Part shown: positions 35,893 to 42,936 of the stretch, piece after piece
Layout of the letters: the number at the start of each line of letters is the position of its first letter
How positions within the stretch are numbered: position 1 is the first letter of the stretch
Assembly: GCA_019114135.1 (NCBI GenBank)
Contig: DXGC01000065.1
Coordinates: 21,884-85,883, forward strand
Direction: 5' to 3'
DNA from: Candidatus Corynebacterium avicola
GTDB taxonomy: Bacteria; Actinomycetota; Actinomycetes; Mycobacteriales; Mycobacteriaceae
DNA length: 64,000 bases
Position numbers and translations under genes: made by a program
Notes under the pieces: generated by a model
The model's input: only the letters and a program-made list of their open reading frames with translations
What the model was told of the DNA's origin: nothing
Database searches by the model: none

Positions 35893-36966
35893 TCAGTCCC
35901 GCACGTCCACCGCCTCTCCCTCGCTACGGCCGTGCGGGAAAGGCCAGGCGTTCGGCCGGCAGGTGTTCTCCGCCGCCGTACCGCCGAACTCCGATCCGGA
36001 GTCCAGGCCCTCCAGTTCGCCGTTGTTGAGACTGAGGGTCTGCTGCATCATCAGCGGGGCAAGCGCCCCGTCCTCGGGGCACGGCTGGTGGGCGGCGAAG
36101 CCGATGCCGTGCCCGATCTCGTGGTTGAGGACGTACTGGCGGTACCCGCCGAGGTCGCCTTCGAAGGTGCTCGCGCCACGGATCCAGCGGGCGGAGTTGA
36201 TGATCACCCGGCCTGCCCCTGCCTCGCCCTCGTCGTCGTCACCCTGGATGAAACAGCTGGTCTCCAGCTCGGTCGTCCCGCCGCACAACTCCTTGGTGGT
36301 CTCCGGGCTGGTCAGGCGGATCCGCAGGTCCGGGGTGTCCTCGGAGCGCGCGCTGATGTGCCGGAAGGCGAAGTCGCCGGTGGAGATCCACGACCGCTCG
36401 TCGGCGAGGACGGAGTCCACCGTGGAGGCGAAGGCGTCGCCGCCGCCGAAGGTGGAGCCGTTGATCCCGTCCTCGAGTTCCACGACGTAGCTGTAGGCCT
36501 CGTCACCGAGTTTCTCGACGTCACCGGCGGTGGCGCCGGCGTTGCCGACGCCCTGGAAGGTGCCGTCACCGGAGGCGTCGTAGTCCCCACCGGCAGGGAG
36601 CTCCCCCACCTCGGAGTCCGGGGCCGAGCCGGGAACCGGACCTTCCGCTCCCGAGGTCTCGGTGTCGTCCCCGCCATCCGATGAGGAACCCGAGGACTCC
36701 GAGGACGCCGAGGACTCCGACGCAGCAGACGTCGCCGAGGTCGACCCGTCCTCGGAGGTGTCGCCACCGGTCACGGCCAGTTCGATGATCACCCCGATGG
36801 TGGTCAGCGCCACCAGGACGCCGGACACGCCGATCCACCGGTTGCGACGCTGCCGCCGTTCCCGTTCGCGGGCATGCCGCTCCCGGTAGTCCGCCCGGCG
36901 CTCAAGCTCCGACTGTGGGAGGGTGAAGCGCTCCCGGCGGACGGGATCACGTCGCGGATCTGTCAC
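35893..36966 (-). CDS. Membrane-anchored DUF3152 metalloprotease-like protein
   Basis: The 357 residues comprise an Arg-rich cytoplasmic N-terminus (about 42 residues), one signal-anchor helix (WIGVSGVLVALTTIGVIIEL), a Ser/Glu/Gly-rich linker of about 80 residues and a DUF3152 domain outside the membrane. The domain contains a zincin-like motif, NHEIGHGIGF-AAHQPCP, that is HExxHxxG followed by a further His. LMMQQTLSLNNG resembles the Met-turn region. Two or more Cys may form disulfides. Activity and substrate are unknown for the family. The start is a GTG with no clear ribosome binding site. It lies 37 bp downstream of the DUF3107 gene on the same strand. Confidence 0.85.
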   Translation of the reverse strand: MTDPRRDPVRRERFTLPQSELERRADYRERHARERERRQRRNRWIGVSGVLVALTTIGVIIELAVTGGDTSEDGSTSATSAASESSASSESSGSSSDGGDDTETSGAEGPVPGSAPDSEVGELPAGGDYDASGDGTFQGVGNAGATAGDVEKLGDEAYSYVVELEDGINGSTFGGGDAFASTVDSVLADERSWISTGDFAFRHISARSEDTPDLRIRLTSPETTKELCGGTTELETSCFIQGDDDEGEAGAGRVIINSARWIRGASTFEGDLGGYRQYVLNHEIGHGIGFAAHQPCPEDGALAPLMMQQTLSLNNGELEGLDSGSEFGGTAAENTCRPNAWPFPHGRSEGEAVDVRD

Positions 36967-37003
36967 TGTACTCAGTCACTCGGTCTCTGTTGATGTCTAC
37001 CGA

Positions 37004-37231
37004 TCAGATGAAGCCGACCGGGCGGGACGCCGAGGAACCGACCTCGACGTAGGCGACCTGCTCACGGACGATGACGTACACGGAGCCCTTGTTGTCCTTG
37101 AGCTTCAGCGTGTTCTTGGCGTTGTCGCCGGCGAGGAGCTCCTCGACCTGCGCGGCCACCGAATCCTGCTCTTCGCTGCTGGTGATGACCAGATCGCGCG
37201 GGTTGTTGACGAAACCGACCTTGATGTCCAT
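37004..37231 (-). CDS. DUF3107 small conserved protein
   Basis: This 75-residue acidic protein, MDIKVGFVNNPRDLVITSSE, belongs to actinobacterial DUF3107 (Rv3208A/TB9.4-like). It is highly conserved in the phylum but without known function. No signal peptide, membrane helix or Cys is present. The upstream region has GAGAGGGAAAG, a plausible ribosome binding site, about 11 nt from ATG. It is divergent from the RhlE-type helicase gene, as in mycobacteria where similar genes are close together. Confidence 0.88.
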   Translation of the reverse strand: MDIKVGFVNNPRDLVITSSEEQDSVAAQVEELLAGDNAKNTLKLKDNKGSVYVIVREQVAYVEVGSSASRPVGFI

Positions 37232-37287
37232 GTTGCGGTGACTTTCCCTCTCACATTGCCTTGGCTGTAACGTGGACCATCATAGCG

Positions 37288-38637
37288 ATGACGAAGCAGC
37301 AGGAAGGGAAGGTGCCCGTGGAGCGACCAACGTTCCGGGATCTCGGCGTGGCCGAAGAGATCGCCGAGGCTCTCGAATCGGACGGACGCGGCCGTGCCTT
37401 CGCCATCCAGGAACGGGCCCTGCCCCTGGCGCTCGTCGGCAAGGACCTCATCGGGCAGGCCCGCACCGGCATGGGCAAGACCCTCGGTTTCGGTGTCCCC
37501 CTGCTGGACCGGCTCTTCGACGACGCCGGGGTCGCCGAGTTGGACGGCACGGTCCGCGGACTGGTGGTCGTCCCCACCCGCGAGCTCTGCCTGCAGGTCG
37601 CCGACGACCTCGCCGCCGCGGCCCGCAACCTGCGTGTCGGTGACCGCGCCTTCGCCGTCACCACGATCTACGGTGGTGTCCCCTTCGAGTCGCAGATCAA
37701 CGCGATCGACGCCGGCACCGACGTCGTCGTCGGCACGCCGGGGCGTCTCCTCGACCTGTCGCGGCAGGGACACCTCGACCTCTCCCACGTGGAGGTCCTG
37801 GTGCTCGACGAGGCCGACGAGATGCTCGACCAGGGGTTCCTGGACGACGTCCAGGCCATCATGAAGCAGACCGCCGAGCCGCGGCAGACGATGCTGTTCT
37901 CCGCCACCATGCCCGGCCCGATCGTGGCCCTGACCCGTGAGTTCATGAACAAGCCGGTGCTGATCCGTGCGGACGTCTCCTCTGCCCAGGCCACGCACAC
38001 CACCACCCGGCAGATCGTCTTCCAGTCGCACAAGCTCGACCGGATGAGTGTGCTGGCCCGGATCCTGCAGACCCCGGGGCGTGGCCGCACGATCGTCTTC
38101 GCCCGGACGAAGCGACAGGCGGCGATCATCGCCGGCGACCTCGCCGAGCTCGGTTTCGCCGTCGGCGCGGTGCACGGTGACATGCGCCAGAAGGACCGTG
38201 AGAAGTCGCTTCGCGCCTTCCGGGAGGGCACGGTGGACGTCATGGTAGCCACCGACGTCGCCGCCCGCGGCATCGACGTCGAGGACGTCACCCACGTCAT
38301 CAACTACCAGGTCCCGGAGGACGACAAGACATACGTCCACCGCATCGGACGCACCGGCCGTGCGGGGCGCTCCGGCGTCGCCGTGACCCTGGTCGGCTGG
38401 GACGAGGTGACCCGGTGGTCGGCGATCGACGACACCCTGGACCTCGGCAAGGGGGAGCTGCCGAAGTGGTTCTCCGGGTCCGGGGAGTTCCTCGAGGAGT
38501 TCGGTCTGGACGAGGACGTCACCGACCGGGTGGGCTCGCCGCGTGAGGTCCAGGGGTCCGCCTCGGCGACCGCCCCGGCCCGCCGGGAGCGCAGGGAGCA
38601 CTCCGACCGTCCGCGCCGCACCAGGTCGCGCCGTTGA
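37288..38637 (+). CDS. rhlE: DEAD-box RNA helicase, RhlE-like
   Basis: This 449-residue ATP-dependent RNA helicase is probably involved in ribosome assembly or RNA turnover. Motifs in order: PTFRDLGVAEEI, Q-motif AIQERALPLAL, motif I ARTGMGKT, PTREL, TPGR, motif II VLDEADEMLDQG, motif III SATMPG, VFARTKRQA, ATDVAARGIDVEDV and the motif VI HRIGRTGRAG. A basic Arg/Ser C-terminal tail may bind RNA. The start is uncertain: ATG 37288, or GTG at 37312/37318 closer to the conserved region; TTG 37261 is least likely. The Gly-Met-Gly-Lys-Thr variant of Walker A is common in this subgroup. Confidence 0.92.
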   Translation: MTKQQEGKVPVERPTFRDLGVAEEIAEALESDGRGRAFAIQERALPLALVGKDLIGQARTGMGKTLGFGVPLLDRLFDDAGVAELDGTVRGLVVVPTRELCLQVADDLAAAARNLRVGDRAFAVTTIYGGVPFESQINAIDAGTDVVVGTPGRLLDLSRQGHLDLSHVEVLVLDEADEMLDQGFLDDVQAIMKQTAEPRQTMLFSATMPGPIVALTREFMNKPVLIRADVSSAQATHTTTRQIVFQSHKLDRMSVLARILQTPGRGRTIVFARTKRQAAIIAGDLAELGFAVGAVHGDMRQKDREKSLRAFREGTVDVMVATDVAARGIDVEDVTHVINYQVPEDDKTYVHRIGRTGRAGRSGVAVTLVGWDEVTRWSAIDDTLDLGKGELPKWFSGSGEFLEEFGLDEDVTDRVGSPREVQGSASATAPARRERREHSDRPRRTRSRR

Positions 38638-39935
38638 CCGAGCGTGGCCGGTGGGCGCCTGCCGAACAGCGTTCACGTACCGACCTGGTGGTGGCTGCTG
38701 CCATCACCGTCCTGGTGCTGCTCGTCGTCGCCGGGACGTGGTTCTTCTCGGACTCCCGGTCCACCTCCCACGAGACCGCCGGCCCCGGGGAGGCCATCGC
38801 CCCGAGCGACGCCGATGCCCCGGTCCCGGAGTCACTGGACGAGATCTGGCGGGCGGAGTCCGAACCGTCCGACACCGGTGAACCGATCACCGTGGAGGGT
38901 GCGGCGATCGTCCGCGACGGCAACCGGGTCACCGGGGTCGACACCGCCGACGGTTCCGAGGTGTGGAGCTACAGCCGCGACCGCGAGCTGTGCGGGATGA
39001 CCGCCAACTGGAGCCGTGTCGTCACCGTGTACCAGGGGCCGAAGGGCTGCGGGGACGCCACCAGTCTCGACGCGGCCACCGGTGAGTACCAGGACACCCG
39101 GTCCGCCCTGGCCGACGAGGACGTCCAGCTGTTCCGTTCCCTCGACAGTGTCGGGCTACTGGGCACCGACCGGGTGGAACTGTGGCGCAGCGACCTGGTG
39201 CGCACCGTGGAGGTCGGCCATGTCGAGGCACCGGTGAACTCCGAGGCCCAGCCCCTCGACGGCTGCCGGTTCACCTCGGCACAGGCCCGGAAGGACCTGC
39301 TCGCGGTGATGGCGGACTGCGGTCGTGAGGACGGCAAGCACACCGTCAGCCTGCAGAAGGCGGTCCCGGACGAGGCCAACGAACCAGAGGTGACCCACGA
39401 GTTCACCGTCCCCGCGGACGCGGAGCTGGTCGGGATCGCCCAGGAGGCCGCGGTGATCTACGTGCACGGTTCCGGGACCCGTGCCGAGGACGACGAGGAC
39501 TACGAGGGCAGCCGCTTCCAGGTACTGCACACCGACGGCGGGTTCAACCAGTACCCGGCGGACCCCAGTCCGGTGATGGCGGCGCGGGCGGACGACTCCA
39601 CCGACGCCGCCACCACGGACGGTTCCCTCTTCGTCCCGGAGACCGGGGACCTCCCCCACAACATGACCTGGTTCGACGGTGAGCGTCTGATCGGTTTCGG
39701 CCCCACCGACCTCGATCAGCGGTTCAGCGTCCCGGCGCTCGGCACCGGGGCCGCGATGGGCGACCGGTTGCTGGCCCCGGTGGAGGACGGGATCGCCGTG
39801 GTCGACTGGTCCGACGGGAACGTCGAGCGGGTCATCCCGGTGGACCGTGGTGACTACACCGGTCCGGTGCACCTGCGGGTGCAGGGCGCGGTCGTCGTCG
39901 AACAGCGCGGTGGGACGATGGTCGCCCTGCGCTGA
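38634..39935 (+). CDS. Membrane-anchored beta-propeller (PQQ-like) protein, Rv3212-like
   Basis: The 433 residues have a short cytoplasmic start, one anchor helix (LVVAAAITVLVLLVVAGTWFF) and an extracytoplasmic domain. Repeated segments such as VTGVDTADGSEVWSYSRD and TSLDAATGEYQDT are typical of PQQ/quinoprotein-like propeller blades. Cys pairs (RELCGMT / GPKGCGD; GCRFTS / ADCGRED) may form disulfides. Ligand and function are unknown. Translation starts at TTG 38634, which overlaps the helicase stop (TTGA). Coupling to rhlE is therefore strong, and the same order occurs in mycobacteria (Rv3211-Rv3212). Confidence 0.82.
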   Translation: MTERGRWAPAEQRSRTDLVVAAAITVLVLLVVAGTWFFSDSRSTSHETAGPGEAIAPSDADAPVPESLDEIWRAESEPSDTGEPITVEGAAIVRDGNRVTGVDTADGSEVWSYSRDRELCGMTANWSRVVTVYQGPKGCGDATSLDAATGEYQDTRSALADEDVQLFRSLDSVGLLGTDRVELWRSDLVRTVEVGHVEAPVNSEAQPLDGCRFTSAQARKDLLAVMADCGREDGKHTVSLQKAVPDEANEPEVTHEFTVPADAELVGIAQEAAVIYVHGSGTRAEDDEDYEGSRFQVLHTDGGFNQYPADPSPVMAARADDSTDAATTDGSLFVPETGDLPHNMTWFDGERLIGFGPTDLDQRFSVPALGTGAAMGDRLLAPVEDGIAVVDWSDGNVERVIPVDRGDYTGPVHLRVQGAVVVEQRGGTMVALR

Positions 39936-39948
39936 CTGCTCAGCGCAG
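39927..39948. terminator. Terminator hairpin containing both convergent stop codons
   Basis: CTGCGCTGA (39927-39935) pairs with TCAGCGCAG (39940-39948) over 9 bp with a CTGC loop. The plus-strand TGA (39933-39935) and the minus-strand stop (39940-39942) both lie inside the stem. Confidence 0.65.
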
Positions 39949-40347
39949 GTGCCGACGCGCCGACCACTCCACCGCGTCTCTGTTGAACATCAGGCCGAGC
40001 CCCACGACACCGACGATCAGGGTGGGGATGCCGGCCTGGATATTGCCTGACGAGAACATGAACACCGAGACCAGCACCAGGAACAGCTGGAGCATGGCCA
40101 CCGGTCCGCGTCCCCACCGGCGCCCCTGTGACATGAACAGTCCGGCGAGTGCGACGACACCGCCGAAGAAGAGGAACCAGATTCCCGTGGCGACCCCGTT
40201 GAGTCCCGGTGTCTCCACCCCCTGCAGGTCCCGCACGATCATCACCACGCCGATGACCACGCCCGCCAGCCCCTCGGCCAGTCCCAACCATCCTGCCCAG
40301 CGCACACTCGGTGGCAGCACCAGTGCTTTTCCGTCGTCTTCACTCAT
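39940..40347 (-). CDS. Small four-helix membrane protein
   Basis: This is a 135-residue integral membrane protein of unknown function. A short charged start (MSEDDGKALVLPPSVRW) precedes four hydrophobic helices: GLAEGLAGVVIGVVMIV, GIWFLFFGGVVALAGLF, VAMLQLFLVLVSVFMF and IPTLIVGVVGLGLMF. The C-terminus is basic (RDAVEWSARRHLR). This layout is common among uncharacterised actinobacterial membrane proteins encoded beside the Rv3212-like gene. ATG 40347 is chosen over an upstream start because TAGAAT (40355-40360, minus strand) lies 7 nt before it. Confidence 0.78.
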   Translation of the reverse strand: MSEDDGKALVLPPSVRWAGWLGLAEGLAGVVIGVVMIVRDLQGVETPGLNGVATGIWFLFFGGVVALAGLFMSQGRRWGRGPVAMLQLFLVLVSVFMFSSGNIQAGIPTLIVGVVGLGLMFNRDAVEWSARRHLR

Positions 40348-40368
40348 GCCGCTGATTCTACTGGGCAC

Positions 40369-40763
40369 CCGCTGTCACCAGTCCCCGCCCCGTCCCACTC
40401 TGGTCCCCAGTCCCCTGTTAACCCACCCTTACCTTTCGCTCCAAATCAAATCGCTGTGACTTTGGTCACTCTTTGTCGTGCAGCCCTAGCGAAGCCCCCT
40501 GATGTCATGCCAGACTTAAACACGTAACAGAGAGAGGGACACGAGGTTACATCCCGGTTAACACCGAACCCGACCCGTCATCTCTGCCCCGGGCAACACC
40601 GTCCAGCCACACCTTACCGTGTCGGCGCAACGGGTCTGCCCCACCCCACACCGACGAACTCGGACCACCCCTCACGGCTCACGGGCGTGACTTTCCTGCG
40701 CCCAGGGGGGGGATCTGGTCCGTGCACCACACTGCGTACACTGCGTTGAAGGAGAAGATCACG
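40369..40763. promoter_or_regulatory. Long intergenic region upstream of whiB1, with GlxR-like site
   Basis: No gene is visible in these 395 bp. TGTGA-CTTTGG-TCACT at 40455-40470 matches the corynebacterial GlxR (CRP-type) consensus TGTGA-N6-TCACA in 9 of 10 fixed positions. A -10-like TACACT at 40737-40742 lies close to the gene, with transcription expected near 40749. That would give a leader of about 15 nt that includes AAGGAG. The stretch in between is GC-rich with a run of eight G at 40705-40712. An unannotated small RNA cannot be excluded. Confidence 0.5.
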
Positions 40764-41027
40764 ATGGACTGGCGTCACCAGGCAATCTGCCGTTCCGAAG
40801 ACCCCGAGCTTTTCTTCCCGGTCGGCAACTCCGGCCCGGCACTCGCCCAGATCGCCAAGGCGAAGCTGGTCTGCAACAAGTGCCCCGTCACCAACTCCTG
40901 CCTCGCCTGGGCCATCGAGTCCGGCCAGGACGCCGGCGTCTGGGGTGGCATGAGCGAGGACGAGCGTCGCGCCCTGAAGCGTCGCAACAACCGCGGCCGC
41001 ACCCGCACCCGCGTCGCCACCGCCTGA
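40764..41027 (+). CDS. whcE: WhiB-family iron-sulfur transcription factor WhiB1/WhcE
   Basis: This 87-residue regulator is nearly identical in pattern to mycobacterial WhiB1. It starts MDWRHQAICRSEDPELFFP, carries Cys9, then VCNKCPVTNSC (Cys37, Cys40, Cys46) as 4Fe-4S ligands, the turn GVWGGMSEDERRALKRR, and a basic RNNRGRTRTR tail. WhiB1-type proteins bind the primary sigma factor and sense nitric oxide or redox. In C. glutamicum the WhiB1-like protein WhcE sits next to sigH, as here. An upstream in-frame start would add 14 residues; AAGGAG about 8 nt before ATG 40764 settles the start. Confidence 0.95.
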   Translation: MDWRHQAICRSEDPELFFPVGNSGPALAQIAKAKLVCNKCPVTNSCLAWAIESGQDAGVWGGMSEDERRALKRRNNRGRTRTRVATA

Positions 41028-41062
41028 CACGAGAACAATTTCGCCTGAACGCTCCTACCCGG

Positions 41063-41068
41063 TATCCT
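41063..41068 (+). promoter_or_regulatory. Putative -10 element for bL37
   Basis: TATCCT at 41063-41068 fits a -10 hexamer and would give a leader of about 30 nt that carries GAGGAG before ATG 41105. The -35 region (TTCGCC, about 41040) is only a partial match. Confidence 0.4.
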
Positions 41069-41104
41069 TGAACCGTCATTAGTTCTACGTGTAGAGGAGC
41101 CATC

Positions 41105-41182
41105 ATGAGCAAGCGTGGCCGTAAGCGCAAGGACCGCCGTAAGAAAAAGGCAAACCACGGCAACCGTCCCGGCGCCGGTTAA
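41105..41182 (+). CDS. Ribosomal protein bL37 (AURKAIP1/COX24 type), 25 codons
   Basis: The 25-residue peptide begins MSKRGRKRKDRRKKKANH, continues GNRP and ends GAG. It matches the very small basic 50S protein bL37 of mycobacteria, which has the same SKRGRKKKDR...KANHG...RP pattern and is found in the same position after whiB1. GAGGAG lies about 7 nt before ATG. Fifteen of the 25 residues are Arg or Lys or otherwise basic-adjacent, as expected for an rRNA-binding extension. It is followed by a hairpin terminator. Because it is so short, automatic annotation often misses it. Confidence 0.9.
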   Translation: MSKRGRKRKDRRKKKANHGNRPGAG

Positions 41183-41192
41183 GCGTCGACCC

Positions 41193-41227
41193 AGAGCCCG
41201 CCTCGGATCACCTCCGGAGCGGGCTCT
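41193..41227. terminator. Terminator between bL37 and rshA
   Basis: AGAGCCCGC (41193-41201) pairs with GCGGGCTCT (41219-41227) and is followed by a T-rich stretch (TCGTTTGTG). It can end bL37 transcription. The convergent rshA reads into it from the other side. Confidence 0.75.
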
Positions 41228-41313
41228 TCGTTTGTGTGCGCCCCCGGACCTGGGAACCTGGTGCGTACCCGGGCCGGGTCTTCCGCGATGACGTTCAACT
41301 ACGCCCGTCTACC

Positions 41314-41661
41314 TCAGCCTTCGGTGTAGCGCACCGTGGTGGAGCGCACCGACGTCGACCTCACCGACGTCACCGACGTCGAACCGTTGGACGAGCGCAG
41401 TGCGGTGACGATCCTGCCCCGCAGCTCAGTCGGCGCCGTCTGCCCGCAACGGGCCCGCAACAGCTGCCGGACCTGCTGCTCGATACCCAACGCCTCCAGG
41501 CATGACGGACATTCCTCGACATGCGACTCAAGTCTCGCCCGTGCCGCCCGGTACTCCTCGCCCTCGCAGTCTCCGGACTTCACGTCGATGTACTCGTAGA
41601 GGACCTCGACGAGTTCATCGCATTTGGTGCGTTCTGGGTTCCCACTGGTGTTCTCGGTCAT
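41314..41661 (-). CDS. rshA: Anti-sigma factor RshA (zinc/redox-sensing ZAS family)
   Basis: This 115-residue protein binds and inactivates SigH in reducing conditions. The ZAS signature is present as RLESHVEECPSCLEALG (HxxxCxxC), with an additional N-terminal Cys (KCDELVEVL). Disulfide formation releases SigH in known homologues (RsrA/RshA). The C-terminal tail is an unusual Ser/Thr/Val/Arg repeat (TSVTSVRSTSVRSTTVR). It starts 12 bp downstream of sigH, so the two are cotranscribed, the arrangement that gives stoichiometric control. It is convergent with bL37. Confidence 0.92.
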   Translation of the reverse strand: MTENTSGNPERTKCDELVEVLYEYIDVKSGDCEGEEYRAARARLESHVEECPSCLEALGIEQQVRQLLRARCGQTAPTELRGRIVTALRSSNGSTSVTSVRSTSVRSTTVRYTEG

Positions 41662-41673
41662 CGTGATGTTCCT

Positions 41674-42297
41674 CTAGATCTTCCCCGCCGGACGCTTCGG
41701 CCGCTCCGCGGTGCTGATGCCGTGCTCGGCCGCGACGTCCTTCAGCTTGGTGCGCAGTTGCTTGCGACCCCGGTGCAGCCGGCTCATCACCGTGCCGATC
41801 GGGGTGTCCATGATCTCGGCGATCTCCTTGTAGGGCAGCTGCTCGACGTCGGCGTAGTAGACGACCATGCGGTAGTCGTCGGAGAGCTCCATCAGAGCGT
41901 CCTGGATCCTGGTGTCCGGGATGCGCTGCAGGGCCTCGATCTCCGCCGACCGCAGGCCGGTGGAGTCATGGGACGCCGAGTCGGCCAGCTGCCAGTCGGT
42001 GACCGTCTCGTCGGAGGTCTCCTTGGGGCGTCGCTGAGCCTTGCGGTACTGGTTGATGTAGGTGTTGGTCAGGATGCGGTACATCCACGCCTTCAGGTTC
42101 GTGCCGGGTTTGTAGGACCCGAACGCCTGGTACGCCTTCATGTAGGCGTCCTGCACCAGGTCCTGGGCGTCCGCCGGGTTGCGGGTCATCCGGAGGGCAG
42201 CGCCGTAGAGCTGGTCCAGGAGCGGCAGCGCATCGCGTTCAAAGCGTTCGAGCAGTTGCTCGTCGCTGTCTTCGCTGCGCTTCACGTGGTCGTTCAT
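41674..42297 (-). CDS. sigH: ECF RNA polymerase sigma factor SigH/SigR
   Basis: This group 4 sigma factor of 207 residues controls thiol-oxidative and heat stress genes. Region 2 is [20 protein letters not shown] and [19 protein letters not shown], with [20 protein letters not shown]. Region 4 is [20 protein letters not shown] and [15 protein letters not shown] 42297 is preceded by AAAGGAG at the right distance; the longer frame adds 13 residues with no family character. rshA follows. A matching SigH-type promoter lies upstream, so autoregulation is likely. Confidence 0.95.
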   Translation of the reverse strand: MNDHVKRSEDSDEQLLERFERDALPLLDQLYGAALRMTRNPADAQDLVQDAYMKAYQAFGSYKPGTNLKAWMYRILTNTYINQYRKAQRRPKETSDETVTDWQLADSASHDSTGLRSAEIEALQRIPDTRIQDALMELSDDYRMVVYYADVEQLPYKEIAEIMDTPIGTVMSRLHRGRKQLRTKLKDVAAEHGISTAERPKRPAGKI

Positions 42298-42320
42298 GTG
42301 CTCCTTTCGGCCACCGGTGT

Positions 42321-42348
42321 CAACGCCACCGGACATGGCTTTGTTCCC
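42321..42348 (-). promoter_or_regulatory. sigH: SigH-type autoregulatory promoter of sigH
   Basis: On the minus strand GGGAAC (42343-42348) and CGTTG (42321-42325) are placed so that GGAAC and GTT are 18 nt apart. This is the spacing and sequence of SigR/SigH promoters (GGAAT-N18-GTT). Transcription would start near 42313-42315, giving a short leader with AAAGGAG. Confidence 0.7.
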
Positions 42349-42405
42349 ACCAGTCTAGTTCCAGTCACTCCTGTGCCACATTTCCTGTACCGGAACGCAG
42401 GATCA

Positions 42406-42936
42406 TCACGAAGATCCACCTCGTCGAACGACGCGAGCTGGGTTACCGACCACCGTGGACGACGGTGGGACTGATTCAAGCACGATTGACGCTGCACCTA
42501 TTCGACTGTCGTCTCCGACGAAGATGTCCCCCAGGATCATCGCCCCTGCCCCGACGAAAACCCGGTCACCGAGAGTCGGGTGCCTCTTCCCGGGTTGATT
42601 GGACCGTCCCCCCAGTGTGACTTGATGATGAAGCACGACGTGGTCTCCGATGACCGCCGTGTCCCCCACGACGATCCCGGTTCCGTGGTCGATGACAAGG
42701 CCAGTGCCGATGGTTGACGCGGGATGGAGTTCGACACCGGTCGTCATGCGGGCGATGTATCTGATGACCTGGGCGGTCAACCGGTGGTTCCGTTGCCAGG
42801 CACGGTGCGACAACCGGTACGCCCAGACCGCATGTGCGCCGGCCGAGGTCAGCAGGACCTGAAGATCGGAGGTCATCGACGGATCGTAGTCACGGATGCG
42901 CCGGATATCGTCCTTGATCGCCGCGATGTACTTCAT
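42406..42936 (-). CDS. CysE-like serine O-acetyltransferase
   Basis: This 176-residue left-handed beta-helix acetyltransferase shows an N-terminal helical part (KYIAAIKDDIRRIRDYDP), then hexapeptide repeats with the CysE signature GVELHPASTIGTGLVIDHG, VIGDHVVLHHQVTLGG and GKRHPTLGDRVFVGAGAMILG. The catalytic Asp-His pairs of CysE are plausible in these repeats. The family normally makes O-acetylserine for cysteine synthesis, but no O-acetylserine sulfhydrylase is adjacent. The ATG overlaps the stop of the upstream aminotransferase-like gene (TGATG), so both serve one pathway. A GTG one codon earlier is an alternative start. The cysE symbol is withheld because a dedicated CysE is likely elsewhere. 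Confidence 0.85.
   Translation of the reverse strand: MKYIAAIKDDIRRIRDYDPSMTSDLQVLLTSAGAHAVWAYRLSHRAWQRNHRLTAQVIRYIARMTTGVELHPASTIGTGLVIDHGTGIVVGDTAVIGDHVVLHHQVTLGGRSNQPGKRHPTLGDRVFVGAGAMILGDIFVGDDSRIGAASIVLESVPPSSTVVGNPARVVRRGGSS

Noticed and set aside
41041..41104. tRNA or rRNA in the gap before bL37
   Set aside because: No cloverleaf or rRNA sequence; the gap only holds the bL37 promoter and ribosome binding site.
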